NCBI GenBank assembly: GCA_910587095.1
Contig: CAJUMJ010000019.1
Span: 1-64,000, forward strand
Length of the DNA stretch: 64,000 nt
Reading direction: 5' to 3'
Origin: an uncultured Lachnospiraceae bacterium
GTDB taxonomy: Bacteria > Bacillota > Clostridia > Lachnospirales > Lachnospiraceae
Made by a program: the position numbers and the translations under genes. The notes under the pieces are model-generated. The model searched no databases and had not been told where the DNA came from. It saw nothing but the letters and a program-made list of their open reading frames with translations. Each line of letters begins with the position of its first letter. The first letter of the stretch is position 1. This document shows, piece by piece, positions 57,690-64,000 of this stretch.

Positions 57690-58577
57690 ATGGGAGCTAA
57701 TATTTATCGAAATAAAAAGCCGGCGTTCGTGTTTTTGCTTCCGGCGTTTCTGTTCATGGTAGTGCTGCTTTACTATCCGTTTATCAAAAATATATTTAAC
57801 AGTTTTATGCACCTCAAACAGCTCGGTGCGACAGCGACCGAGTTCAATTCGCCATGGTATACCAACTACCAGGAGATGCTGCGTGATCCGAACGTGTGGA
57901 CTTCGGTGAAAAATACGATCGTCATGATGCTTGTCACTCTGGTGGGACAGGTGGGAATCGCCATCGTGCTGGCGCTGATGGTGGACAATATCGGCAGGGG
58001 AAAACAGTTTTTCAGAACCGTATTTTTCTTTCCTATCGTGATTTCCGCGACAGCCCTAGGCCTGATGTTCAACCTGATTTTTCTCTACGACAAGGGCATG
58101 GTGAACCAGCTATTGGAAGCGCTTGGCAAACAGAACCTGACGGACTGGAAAGCGGAGGGAATCGCCCTCTTTACGATGATGGCGCCGGTTATGTGGCAGT
58201 ATGTGGGATTTTATTTCGTGATCCTGGTCACGGGACTTAACAATATTTCGGATGAGCTCTATGAGGCGGCAAGGATCGACGGCGCGACGGCCTTACAGCG
58301 GGTTCGATACATATCCGTTCCGCTTCTTCACAATGTTATCTGCACCTGCAGTATCCTGGCGGTCACAGGCGCGCTCAAGGTGTTTGATCTGCCATGGGTG
58401 ATGTTCCCGAAGGGAATGCCTCTCAAGACGACTTTCTTAACCGGTACGTACATGTACTATCAGACGATGGAGACGAAGAACGTGGATTACGGCGCGGCGC
58501 TGGCGGTTCTGATTGTGGTGCTCGGTGTGGTGCTCGCAAAGATCGTCAATGCGATTTTCCGAGAGAAAGATTATTAG
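57690..58577 (+). CDS. Sugar ABC transporter permease, UgpA type
   Basis: A 295-residue six-helix permease with the EAA motif YEAARIDGATALQRVRYISV. GGAGG precedes the ATG by five bases. It follows the binding protein after a 97-nt gap holding a stem-loop and precedes its partner permease by 15 nt. Confidence 0.93.
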   Translation: MGANIYRNKKPAFVFLLPAFLFMVVLLYYPFIKNIFNSFMHLKQLGATATEFNSPWYTNYQEMLRDPNVWTSVKNTIVMMLVTLVGQVGIAIVLALMVDNIGRGKQFFRTVFFFPIVISATALGLMFNLIFLYDKGMVNQLLEALGKQNLTDWKAEGIALFTMMAPVMWQYVGFYFVILVTGLNNISDELYEAARIDGATALQRVRYISVPLLHNVICTCSILAVTGALKVFDLPWVMFPKGMPLKTTFLTGTYMYYQTMETKNVDYGAALAVLIVVLGVVLAKIVNAIFREKDY

Positions 58578-58592
58578 GAGGAGGAATGGGTT

Positions 58593-59453
58593 ATGACTAA
58601 GACAAACAAGAAATCACCCGGGCTGATTGCGGTGTATGTGATTCTGATCATATGGGCGTTGACCACAATTTATCCGATACTGTGGGTTATACAAAATTCC
58701 TTCAAGGCGAAGGATAAGATTCTGGCGAACTCTTTCGCGCTTCCCCTCGGCGATCTGTTCACAACGGCGAACTTCAGAAAGGCTTTTGAGACGACGGATA
58801 TCTTCGGGGCGTACAAGAGCAGTCTGTTTATCTCCACTATGGTGGCTTTGCTGGTGGTTCTGTTGGCCGGTATGGGCGCATATGCTCTTGCCAGATATAA
58901 ATTCCCGGGTTCGAATCTGGTTAATTCTCTCGTCGTCGGTGCGATGATGTTCCCGGCATTTGCGACGGTCATCTCGGTATTCCAGATGGAGTTTAAGTGG
59001 GGCATCGCTAACACGGGGAGCTGGTTTCTCAACATGTTTTCGGTAATTCTGCCTCAGGTGGCCGGCAATCTGGCCTTTGCCATGGTGGTTCTGACAGGCT
59101 ATATCAAGGGACTGCCGATAGAGCTGGAGGAGGCGGCTTACATGGAAGGGTGCAATGCTTTCCAGATTTACTTTAAGGTGATCATGCCCCTGACAAAGCC
59201 CTCTTTCGCGACGGTTGCGATCTTCTCCTTCCTGTGGAGCTACAACGATCTGTTTACTCAATCCTTCTTCCTGAGAAGACCGGATATGTACAGCATCACC
59301 ATGATGTTAAACAATATAAGCGCCAAGGAGGGGACGGACTATGGCCTGATGGCGGCTGTCGTGGCGTTGATTATCGTTCCCGTCATCATTGTGTATTGCT
59401 GCCTGCAGAAGTATATCATCAAAGGCATGATCGCGGGCGCTGTAAAAGGTTAG
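58593..59453 (+). CDS. Sugar ABC transporter permease, UgpE type
   Basis: A 286-residue six-helix permease with EAA motif EEAAYMEGCNAFQIYFKVIM. It completes the importer; again no ATPase gene is present, so a shared ATPase is presumed. Its stop codon TAG forms the first bases of structured repeat copy E. Confidence 0.93.
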   Translation: MTKTNKKSPGLIAVYVILIIWALTTIYPILWVIQNSFKAKDKILANSFALPLGDLFTTANFRKAFETTDIFGAYKSSLFISTMVALLVVLLAGMGAYALARYKFPGSNLVNSLVVGAMMFPAFATVISVFQMEFKWGIANTGSWFLNMFSVILPQVAGNLAFAMVVLTGYIKGLPIELEEAAYMEGCNAFQIYFKVIMPLTKPSFATVAIFSFLWSYNDLFTQSFFLRRPDMYSITMMLNNISAKEGTDYGLMAAVVALIIVPVIIVYCCLQKYIIKGMIAGAVKG

Positions 59454-59555
59454 CGTGAGAAGTACTTCTAAATCACTCGCAGCAAAGGCTGTTTCGCAAC
59501 TTGTTCGTCCGTGGTTTTGAGTCACAGCAGAGCTGTGACATGGAGGTTAGCGTGA
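59451..59555 (+). repeat. Structured intergenic repeat, copy E (short form)
   Basis: Begins at the permease stop. GCGTGAGAAGTACTTCT opens it, an AACTTGTTCGTCC half-hairpin and a GTGGTTTTGAG linker follow, then GTCACAGC 59521-59528 pairs with GCTGTGAC 59532-59539. Perfect 11-bp direct repeats GGTTAGCGTGA lie at 59448-59458 and 59545-59555. The central stems are deleted or decayed. Confidence 0.75.
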
Positions 59556-59668
59556 TGGATTGAAATTGTGTATATGTATATGGGATAGGACAAAAGAACA
59601 AATAGACATTTGGAGGAGAGTTCGGTATCATTAAGCATTAAGAGCAGCGATATATGTGGGGGATGGTA

Positions 59669-60463
59669 ATGTACAAGGTGGCAATTATCGATGATGAACC
59701 GTTGATCGTAGAGGGATTGTCCAGGACGATGGCATGGGAGAAATGGAAGTGCCAGGTGATAGGGACTGCAGGTGACGGAAAGGAAGGAATGGAGATGATC
59801 CGCGAAAAGAGGCCGGATATCGTGATCACGGACATTTGCATGCCGAAGATGGACGGACTGAGAATGATAGCCGGCCTGAAATCGGAGTTTCCCGATATGC
59901 AGCTCATCATTCTGACAGGATACAGGGAATTTGAGTATGCGAGAGAGGCGATTTCTCTCGGGGTGGCGCGGTTTTTGCTAAAGCCCTCCAGGATGAATGA
60001 ACTGGAGGAAGCCATGGATACTGTGACGGGACGGCTTGACCAGGAAAATCGCCCGATATCCTCGACCGGATTTGCGGATGTAGAGCCGGAGCTTTTGCAG
60101 AAGGAGGAAGAGGAGGAAGAAAACAGCGAGGCCAACAGCTTTATCGTAAAAAACGCGCTGGAATATATTCGTACAAATTCCAGGGAAAAGCTGCGGCTGT
60201 CCGATGTGGCGGAGCAGGTATATGTCAGTCAGTGGCATTTGTCAAAGCTTTTGAACAAGCATACGGGAAAGACCTTCTCCGATATTTTGAACGGCGCGCG
60301 TATGGAGCGCTCGAAGGAGCTTTTGAAAAATCCGTCCCTTCGGATCTGCGATGTGGCTGAGATGGTCGGATTCCAGGATCTGGCGCATTTTTCCCGCGTG
60401 TTTAAGAGGATGGAGGGCATGTCCGCGGGGGAATACAGGAACACCCACTGGGGGACGGAATAA
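59669..60463 (+). CDS. YesN-type response regulator with AraC output
   Basis: A 264-residue regulator: receiver domain with acidic pocket IIDDEP and phospho-acceptor Asp55 in TDICMPKMDG, a glutamate-rich linker, and C-terminal AraC helix-turn-helices (RLSDVAEQVYVSQWHLSKLL; ICDVAEMVGFQDLAHFSRVF). ATG 59669 follows GGGGGA. It is the partner of the YesM-type kinase at 54276 and is expected to activate the ABC operon promoter at 56099. Confidence 0.93.
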   Translation: MYKVAIIDDEPLIVEGLSRTMAWEKWKCQVIGTAGDGKEGMEMIREKRPDIVITDICMPKMDGLRMIAGLKSEFPDMQLIILTGYREFEYAREAISLGVARFLLKPSRMNELEEAMDTVTGRLDQENRPISSTGFADVEPELLQKEEEEEENSEANSFIVKNALEYIRTNSREKLRLSDVAEQVYVSQWHLSKLLNKHTGKTFSDILNGARMERSKELLKNPSLRICDVAEMVGFQDLAHFSRVFKRMEGMSAGEYRNTHWGTE

Positions 60464-60497
60464 AAAGTCAATTTACTTTTCGGATATGGTATGATAG

Positions 60498-60525
60498 AAT
60501 AGAGCCGATTCAGAGGAGCAGTATC
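60498..60525 (+). promoter_or_regulatory. Possible promoter of the GerMN lipoprotein gene
   Basis: TTTACT near 60473-60478 and TAGAAT near 60496-60501 are about 17 bp apart; TATGAT overlaps upstream of the -10. Position given is approximate and the -35 is weak. Confidence 0.3.
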
Positions 60526-60540
60526 CGAGGAGGAGAGACT

Positions 60541-61230
60541 ATGGAAAGAGGAAAGCTGTCAGCGCTCATGCTTGCCGTTACGGTGTTTTTGACGGCTTGC
60601 GGCGGAGCAAAAGAGGCTGCGGTGACGACGGAGGAGATCGTCGTGCCGGAGATGTCTTCAAAAGATATACTGGTGAATTCTCTGGAGTATCTGATCGAGG
60701 AGGAACCGGAAGAAGAGACGGAAGAAGCGGAGACGGAGGAGGAAAAGCAAAGCGGGGAGACACAGGAGGAAGAGGGAGAGAAAGCTACGGTGATCTGCTA
60801 CGGGAGGGATATGGATTCCGGCTTGACGGAGGAAGTTATCACAGCGGAGAAGATCACGCCGGACGTGCTGCTGAACGCGTTGGCCAGACATAACATTGTG
60901 CCGCTGCTCGATACGAAAGCGCTCTCGATGGAGGAGCGGGAAGAGAACGGGCATAAGCTGATACATCTTGATCTTTCCGGGAGTTTCAGGGAATATCTGA
61001 TGACCATGTCCCTGGAGGCTGAATGTATTATCATCTCTTCTATAGCCAATACCTTTACGGTAAACTATGACGCCGATGCGGTTTACATAACGGTGGAAGG
61101 GGAGACTCTTGTCACCTCACACGCGGAGTATACGAAAGCGGTGCCCGGATATACGCCGGGGGAATTGATGACAAGGCTGATGGCCGAAAAGGACGAGGCA
61201 GAGGAAAACGGCGCAGAGCGGAAGGAATAG
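60541..61230 (+). CDS. GerMN-domain lipoprotein
   Basis: A 229-residue protein with signal peptide and lipobox FLTAC (Cys20), a Glu-rich linker (~50-80) and a C-terminal GerMN domain (KITPDVLLNALARHNIVPLL, HLDLSGSFREYLMTM, SIANTFTVNY, GETLVTSHAEY). GerM-type proteins act in spore germination or cell-wall assembly during sporulation. GGAGGAGAG precedes the ATG. Its stop codon merges with structured repeat copy D. Confidence 0.87.
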   Translation: MERGKLSALMLAVTVFLTACGGAKEAAVTTEEIVVPEMSSKDILVNSLEYLIEEEPEEETEEAETEEEKQSGETQEEEGEKATVICYGRDMDSGLTEEVITAEKITPDVLLNALARHNIVPLLDTKALSMEEREENGHKLIHLDLSGSFREYLMTMSLEAECIIISSIANTFTVNYDADAVYITVEGETLVTSHAEYTKAVPGYTPGELMTRLMAEKDEAEENGAERKE

Positions 61231-61404
61231 CGTGAAAAGAGTTTCTAAAGACGTCCCGACATAGGACGGGACGCCAAGAAACTCTAGGAGTTGCTTTGCA
61301 ACTCCGTTTCACGCCGAAAAACGCCAAAATCGGGCGTTTTTCAGGACGAACTTGTTCGTCCGTGGATTTTGAGATTCCGCATAGCGGAATCATGGTGGTT
61401 AGCG
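61230..61404 (+). repeat. Structured intergenic repeat, copy D (most complete)
   Basis: GCGTGAAA 61230-61237 with TTTCACGC 61307-61314; AGAGTTTCT 61238-61246 with AGAAACTCT 61277-61285; CGTCCCG 61252 with CGGGACG 61267; GGAGTTGC-TTT-GCAACTCC 61287-61305; GAAAAACGCC 61316 with GGCGTTTTTC 61333; GGACGAAC 61344 with GTTCGTCC 61354; GATTCCGC 61373 with GCGGAATC 61384; ends ATGGTGGTTAGCG. Confidence 0.88.
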
Positions 61405-61427
61405 GGCTGACAAAGGGGGAAGCGGCG

Positions 61428-62060
61428 ATGGCGGAAATCAGTGAAAGAGAACAGTTGATATTTAATATTGCGCAGACGGAGTGGGAGCTGTTTCAGCAAG
61501 TATACAACACGGGAGGCAGGGCGTCCTGCCAGGACGATCCCGACACCTTTTTTAAGATGCGCATGAGCCAGTGGATGGTCTACTCGGACGAGGTGCTTTT
61601 GAGCTATCGAAAGGACTGCCTTGACGCCGTAGAAGAGGGCCGGAATCCGATTTTCGAGAAGTACGGTTTTATGATGGAGAGCACATATCCGGAGGAGTAT
61701 GAGGAAATCAAAGGACATCTTCCTGATGTGTCCGGGAAGAAGGATATCGTCGAGCGAATCGTCAGGATCAATCTGGACTGGGATGCCAGGATGGCCGAAG
61801 AGTACCCGAACTTAAGGAAGAGGGGCAGGGTAGCCACCACCGCCCAGGACGGCATTATGGAGGGTTCTTCCATGGAGAGCTATCTCCGGGGAGAGCTTTA
61901 CACCTATTCCATGAGGACGCTGGAACTGATCTTTAAGGAGACGCAGGAGGCCGAAAAGAGAGGCGAGAACCTGCTGAAACAGACAATCGCCAACGAAACC
62001 GCGTTCTATGGTTACCGGTCCCTTGAGGATGCGGAGGCGAGGTATGCGGGGGAAGGCTGA
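61428..62060 (+). CDS. DUF4125 family protein
   Basis: A 210-residue soluble helical protein of the DUF4125 family: IFNIAQTEWELFQQVYNTGG, RASCQDDPDTFFKMRMSQW, SMESYLRGELYTYSMRTLEL, ANETAFYGYRSLEDAEARY. Function unknown; in other Clostridia it often sits near GerMN or signalling genes, as I recall. AAGGGGG lies upstream of ATG 61428. The in-frame extension upstream runs through repeat copy D and is not used. Confidence 0.85.
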   Translation: MAEISEREQLIFNIAQTEWELFQQVYNTGGRASCQDDPDTFFKMRMSQWMVYSDEVLLSYRKDCLDAVEEGRNPIFEKYGFMMESTYPEEYEEIKGHLPDVSGKKDIVERIVRINLDWDARMAEEYPNLRKRGRVATTAQDGIMEGSSMESYLRGELYTYSMRTLELIFKETQEAEKRGENLLKQTIANETAFYGYRSLEDAEARYAGEG

Positions 62061-62121
62061 ATATGATTTACAAGGGAAACAAATGTCTGCTGTGCAGCCG
62101 CCTGTTTCCCTTTTTCTTTCG

Positions 62122-62826
62122 TCAGAAATGCAAGCGTCTGCGCACTTCGTTGCGCAGGCGTTTTTTTACGAGAATCGTGATGAGGGCCACGTCGATGATG
62201 ACGCAGACGGTCAGAACCACCGCTGACCAGGTCAGCCGCAGCGGGGAAAGGATCATGCGACGTATCATAAGCTCCAGTGCCGCACAAAACAGGGGAATTT
62301 CGATAAAAAGGCATAACGCTCCCGAGAGGATCGTAAAGGGAACCTTCCTGGAAAGAAAAACAAAGATTCCCGTGGACAGGGTGACGAGAGCTACGATTGG
62401 CAGCCCAAGTTCCCAGAACCATGCGGTTGATGGGGTCAGATAGGCGATCATGTACAGGTATACCGCCACCGCCGCGCCGTCGGCAAACAGGGCGACGGCG
62501 AGAGGCATTTTGCTGTAAAAAACCACCGGGAAGGTGAACACAAACAGGCAGATGCAGATGCCGATCACCAAAAGCGACCAGAGGGAGCGGTTAAAGACCA
62601 GCAGGTTGAGCAGCAGGCAGGTCGCGCTCGTGGCGCTCAGAACTACGGAGAGCAGAATGCCAAGATCTTTTCTCTTTACGACTTCCACCTGCCCTTTGCT
62701 GTCGGGATAGGGGGAGGGAGGAAAGTCCCTTCCGGCTTTCCTCGGATTGATGACCGGCGTATGGCAAAGCGGGCACTCCCGCAAGGAGGCTTCCAGCTCT
62801 ACGCCGCAGTTTACACAGTATGACAT
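62122..62826 (-). CDS. Zinc-ribbon membrane protein (DUF6320 type)
   Basis: A 234-residue protein: an N-terminal zinc ribbon with two CxxC pairs (YCVNCGVELE, CPLCHTPVINP), a short linker, then about six membrane helices. It is downstream of and cotranscribed with the acetyltransferase-like gene, a pairing familiar in Lachnospiraceae. Role unknown; possibly a partner of that enzyme. The end of the gene overlaps the terminator of DUF4125. Confidence 0.8.
   Translation of the reverse strand: MSYCVNCGVELEASLRECPLCHTPVINPRKAGRDFPPSPYPDSKGQVEVVKRKDLGILLSVVLSATSATCLLLNLLVFNRSLWSLLVIGICICLFVFTFPVVFYSKMPLAVALFADGAAVAVYLYMIAYLTPSTAWFWELGLPIVALVTLSTGIFVFLSRKVPFTILSGALCLFIEIPLFCAALELMIRRMILSPLRLTWSAVVLTVCVIIDVALITILVKKRLRNEVRRRLHF
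62133..62167 (+). terminator. Terminator of the DUF4125 gene
   Basis: GCGTCTGCGCA at 62134-62144 pairs with TGCGCAGGCG at 62151-62160 (one wobble), followed by seven Ts. It lies inside the last codons of the convergent DUF6320 gene. Confidence 0.85.
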
Positions 62827-62858
62827 ATCGATTCCGGTTCCTTTCTGAAAAACGCACG

Positions 62859-64000
62859 TTATTCGTTGCTGTAGGCGCGGTTGCTTTCAATTTTCACATG
62901 AATGCCGTCCTGTACCAGCTTGCGGAAAAAGTGCCGTTCCACGTCGGCTTCCACGATGCTGCTTGCAAAGTTCACAGTGAGGACATCCTCGAAACTGATG
63001 ATGGCGCAGTTGGTACGGGACGAAAAAGGCTGCCCCATGTAAATATCAAAACGCTCTATATAGGGCTTCATATCGTCAGGAACGTAGAGGGCGCCCATGT
63101 TGGTGAGCCCGGCGGAGGAATTTTTGTCCTGCACTCTCGTGTAGAAGGTGCGGACCACAAAGTCTTTGATAAACAGAGGCACCACCCGGATCAGAAAATT
63201 GTGCTTTGTGGCGGCGTTGGTTGTGATATCGCCGCACAGGAATTTCTCGTTTATATAATAACGCATGAAATTGTGTACTTGCGTCACGATCTCCTCGAAG
63301 CTGTATTCGCCGAGTCTTGGATCGATGGAAGGGTAAACCATCGTGATAAAATTGCGCAACGTCTTTGAAGGAAAAAAGCGCCGCAGATTCACGGGCATGG
63401 CAATCCGCACGGGTCGAAGCTTTGAGTGGAAATTTTCCATCTGCTTTTGCAGGAGAGCGTAGAGCAGCACGGCGTTTAAGTATTCCGTGATGGTGGCCCC
63501 GTATTTTTTCGATACGTGCAACACATCCTTGACGGACATCACGCCGTCCACGATATTCAACGTATAAAACGGTTCTTTTGTGCCGCGGACGCGGTAGGTT
63601 TTTTCCGCCGGACGCGGCGGCTTGACTTTCGCCGTGGCATACCGCATGTAAGCGTCCTCCAGCTCTGCAGGGTCCGGCTCCTCTTCGAGATTTAAGACAA
63701 AGCCGGACGGCGTGATGCTGTGCCCCAAAAGTCCGAGATATACGGCGGTCAAAGTCTGCAAAAGGCTCATACCGCCGGTGCCGTCGCCGAGGCAGTGATG
63801 CGCTTCCAAAGAGATGCGGCAGCCGTAGTAGTATATTCTGATGAGATAACGGTTGTTACCCTTAAAAGGCATAGGCATACAGGGATTTTTGATATCTTTC
63901 TGCACGAAGGGTCCGGGCCGGGAATTGGGTTCCAGATAGCGCCAGAAAAGCCCCTTACGGATTGCCACCTTGTAGGTGGGAAAGCGGGGCAGCGTCAGAT
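62859..64000 (-). CDS. Condensation/alcohol acetyltransferase-like protein (5' end outside window)
   Basis: At least 380 residues; the frame is open to the window edge (LPRFPTYKVAIRKG), so the N-terminus is missing. The acyltransferase motif HHxxxDG appears as EAHHCLGDGTGG. NFITMVYPSIDPRLGEYSFE and NAIISFEDVLTVNFASS-like C-terminal blocks suit the CoA-dependent acyltransferase/condensation fold of alcohol O-acetyltransferases. Acceptor unknown. The zinc-ribbon membrane gene follows after 32 nt. Confidence 0.8.
   Translation of the reverse strand, partial: LTLPRFPTYKVAIRKGLFWRYLEPNSRPGPFVQKDIKNPCMPMPFKGNNRYLIRIYYYGCRISLEAHHCLGDGTGGMSLLQTLTAVYLGLLGHSITPSGFVLNLEEEPDPAELEDAYMRYATAKVKPPRPAEKTYRVRGTKEPFYTLNIVDGVMSVKDVLHVSKKYGATITEYLNAVLLYALLQKQMENFHSKLRPVRIAMPVNLRRFFPSKTLRNFITMVYPSIDPRLGEYSFEEIVTQVHNFMRYYINEKFLCGDITTNAATKHNFLIRVVPLFIKDFVVRTFYTRVQDKNSSAGLTNMGALYVPDDMKPYIERFDIYMGQPFSSRTNCAIISFEDVLTVNFASSIVEADVERHFFRKLVQDGIHVKIESNRAYSNE

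Noticed and set aside
26453..61404. CRISPR array formed by the repeated hairpins
   Set aside because: Copies are kilobases apart, differ in stem sequence, and have no regular spacers or cas genes nearby.

Overview
This window looks like chromosomal DNA of an anaerobic, probably spore-forming, gut-type Lachnospiraceae or related Clostridia. The evidence is: strong GGAGG-type ribosome sites, a GerMN-domain lipoprotein, a CD1871A-type CXXC small protein, DUF4125 and DUF6320 proteins, YesM/YesN-type sugar regulation, GH94/GH36/GH43 enzymes, and tRNA genes without an encoded CCA. Genus assignment is inference; no rRNA is present.

Layout. 1-4.6 kb is a graveyard of mobile DNA: an IS91-type transposon, a SymE-like gene abutting a beheaded cell-wall glucosaminidase, a PemK-like protein, and scrambled pieces of a serine recombinase. 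4.7-12.2 kb holds an alpha/beta hydrolase, then a LysR regulator divergent from a purine-salvage operon (NCS2 permease, adenine deaminase, nucleoside hydrolase, DcuC-type carrier). 12.3-20.3 kb has a penicillin-binding carboxypeptidase, an FUSC-like membrane protein, an acyl-CoA thioesterase, a TetR regulator with oleate hydratase, glutamine synthetase and an MmcQ-like protein. 20.3-25.6 kb is one gene for a 1776-residue secreted CAP/Ig-like protein. 25.7-37.1 kb has a ZIP metal carrier, a MATE exporter, an AGCS amino-acid symporter, a nucleoid-associated protein with a DUF2974 hydrolase, a gamma-glutamyl hydrolase, a GH43 enzyme, and a FIST-MCP-alcohol dehydrogenase operon. 37.2-43.8 kb is an alpha-galactoside locus (AraC regulator, binding protein, two permeases, GH36 alpha-galactosidase). 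43.9-49 kb carries a TlpA/CD1871A/4Fe-4S operon behind a structured leader, a MATE exporter divergent from a Crp-like regulator with a perfect operator palindrome, a VOC protein and a GNAT protein. 49.4-49.9 kb has two divergent tRNA-Leu genes. 50.3-60.5 kb is a complete glycoside uptake and phosphorolysis locus: GH94 phosphorylase, phosphohexomutase, sensor kinase, binding protein, two permeases and a YesN-type response regulator. 60.5-64 kb ends with a GerMN lipoprotein, a DUF4125 protein, a zinc-ribbon membrane protein and a truncated acetyltransferase-like gene.

The most unusual signal is a family of at least five intergenic elements of about 100-180 bp (26453, 38101 reversed, 41418, 59451, 61230). 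They are built of nested and serial hairpins. The stems change sequence between copies while base pairing is kept, and the linkers stay conserved. Four of the five begin at or immediately after a stop codon. A separate 224-bp inverted-repeat insertion lies between 16-bp direct repeats upstream of the GH94 gene.
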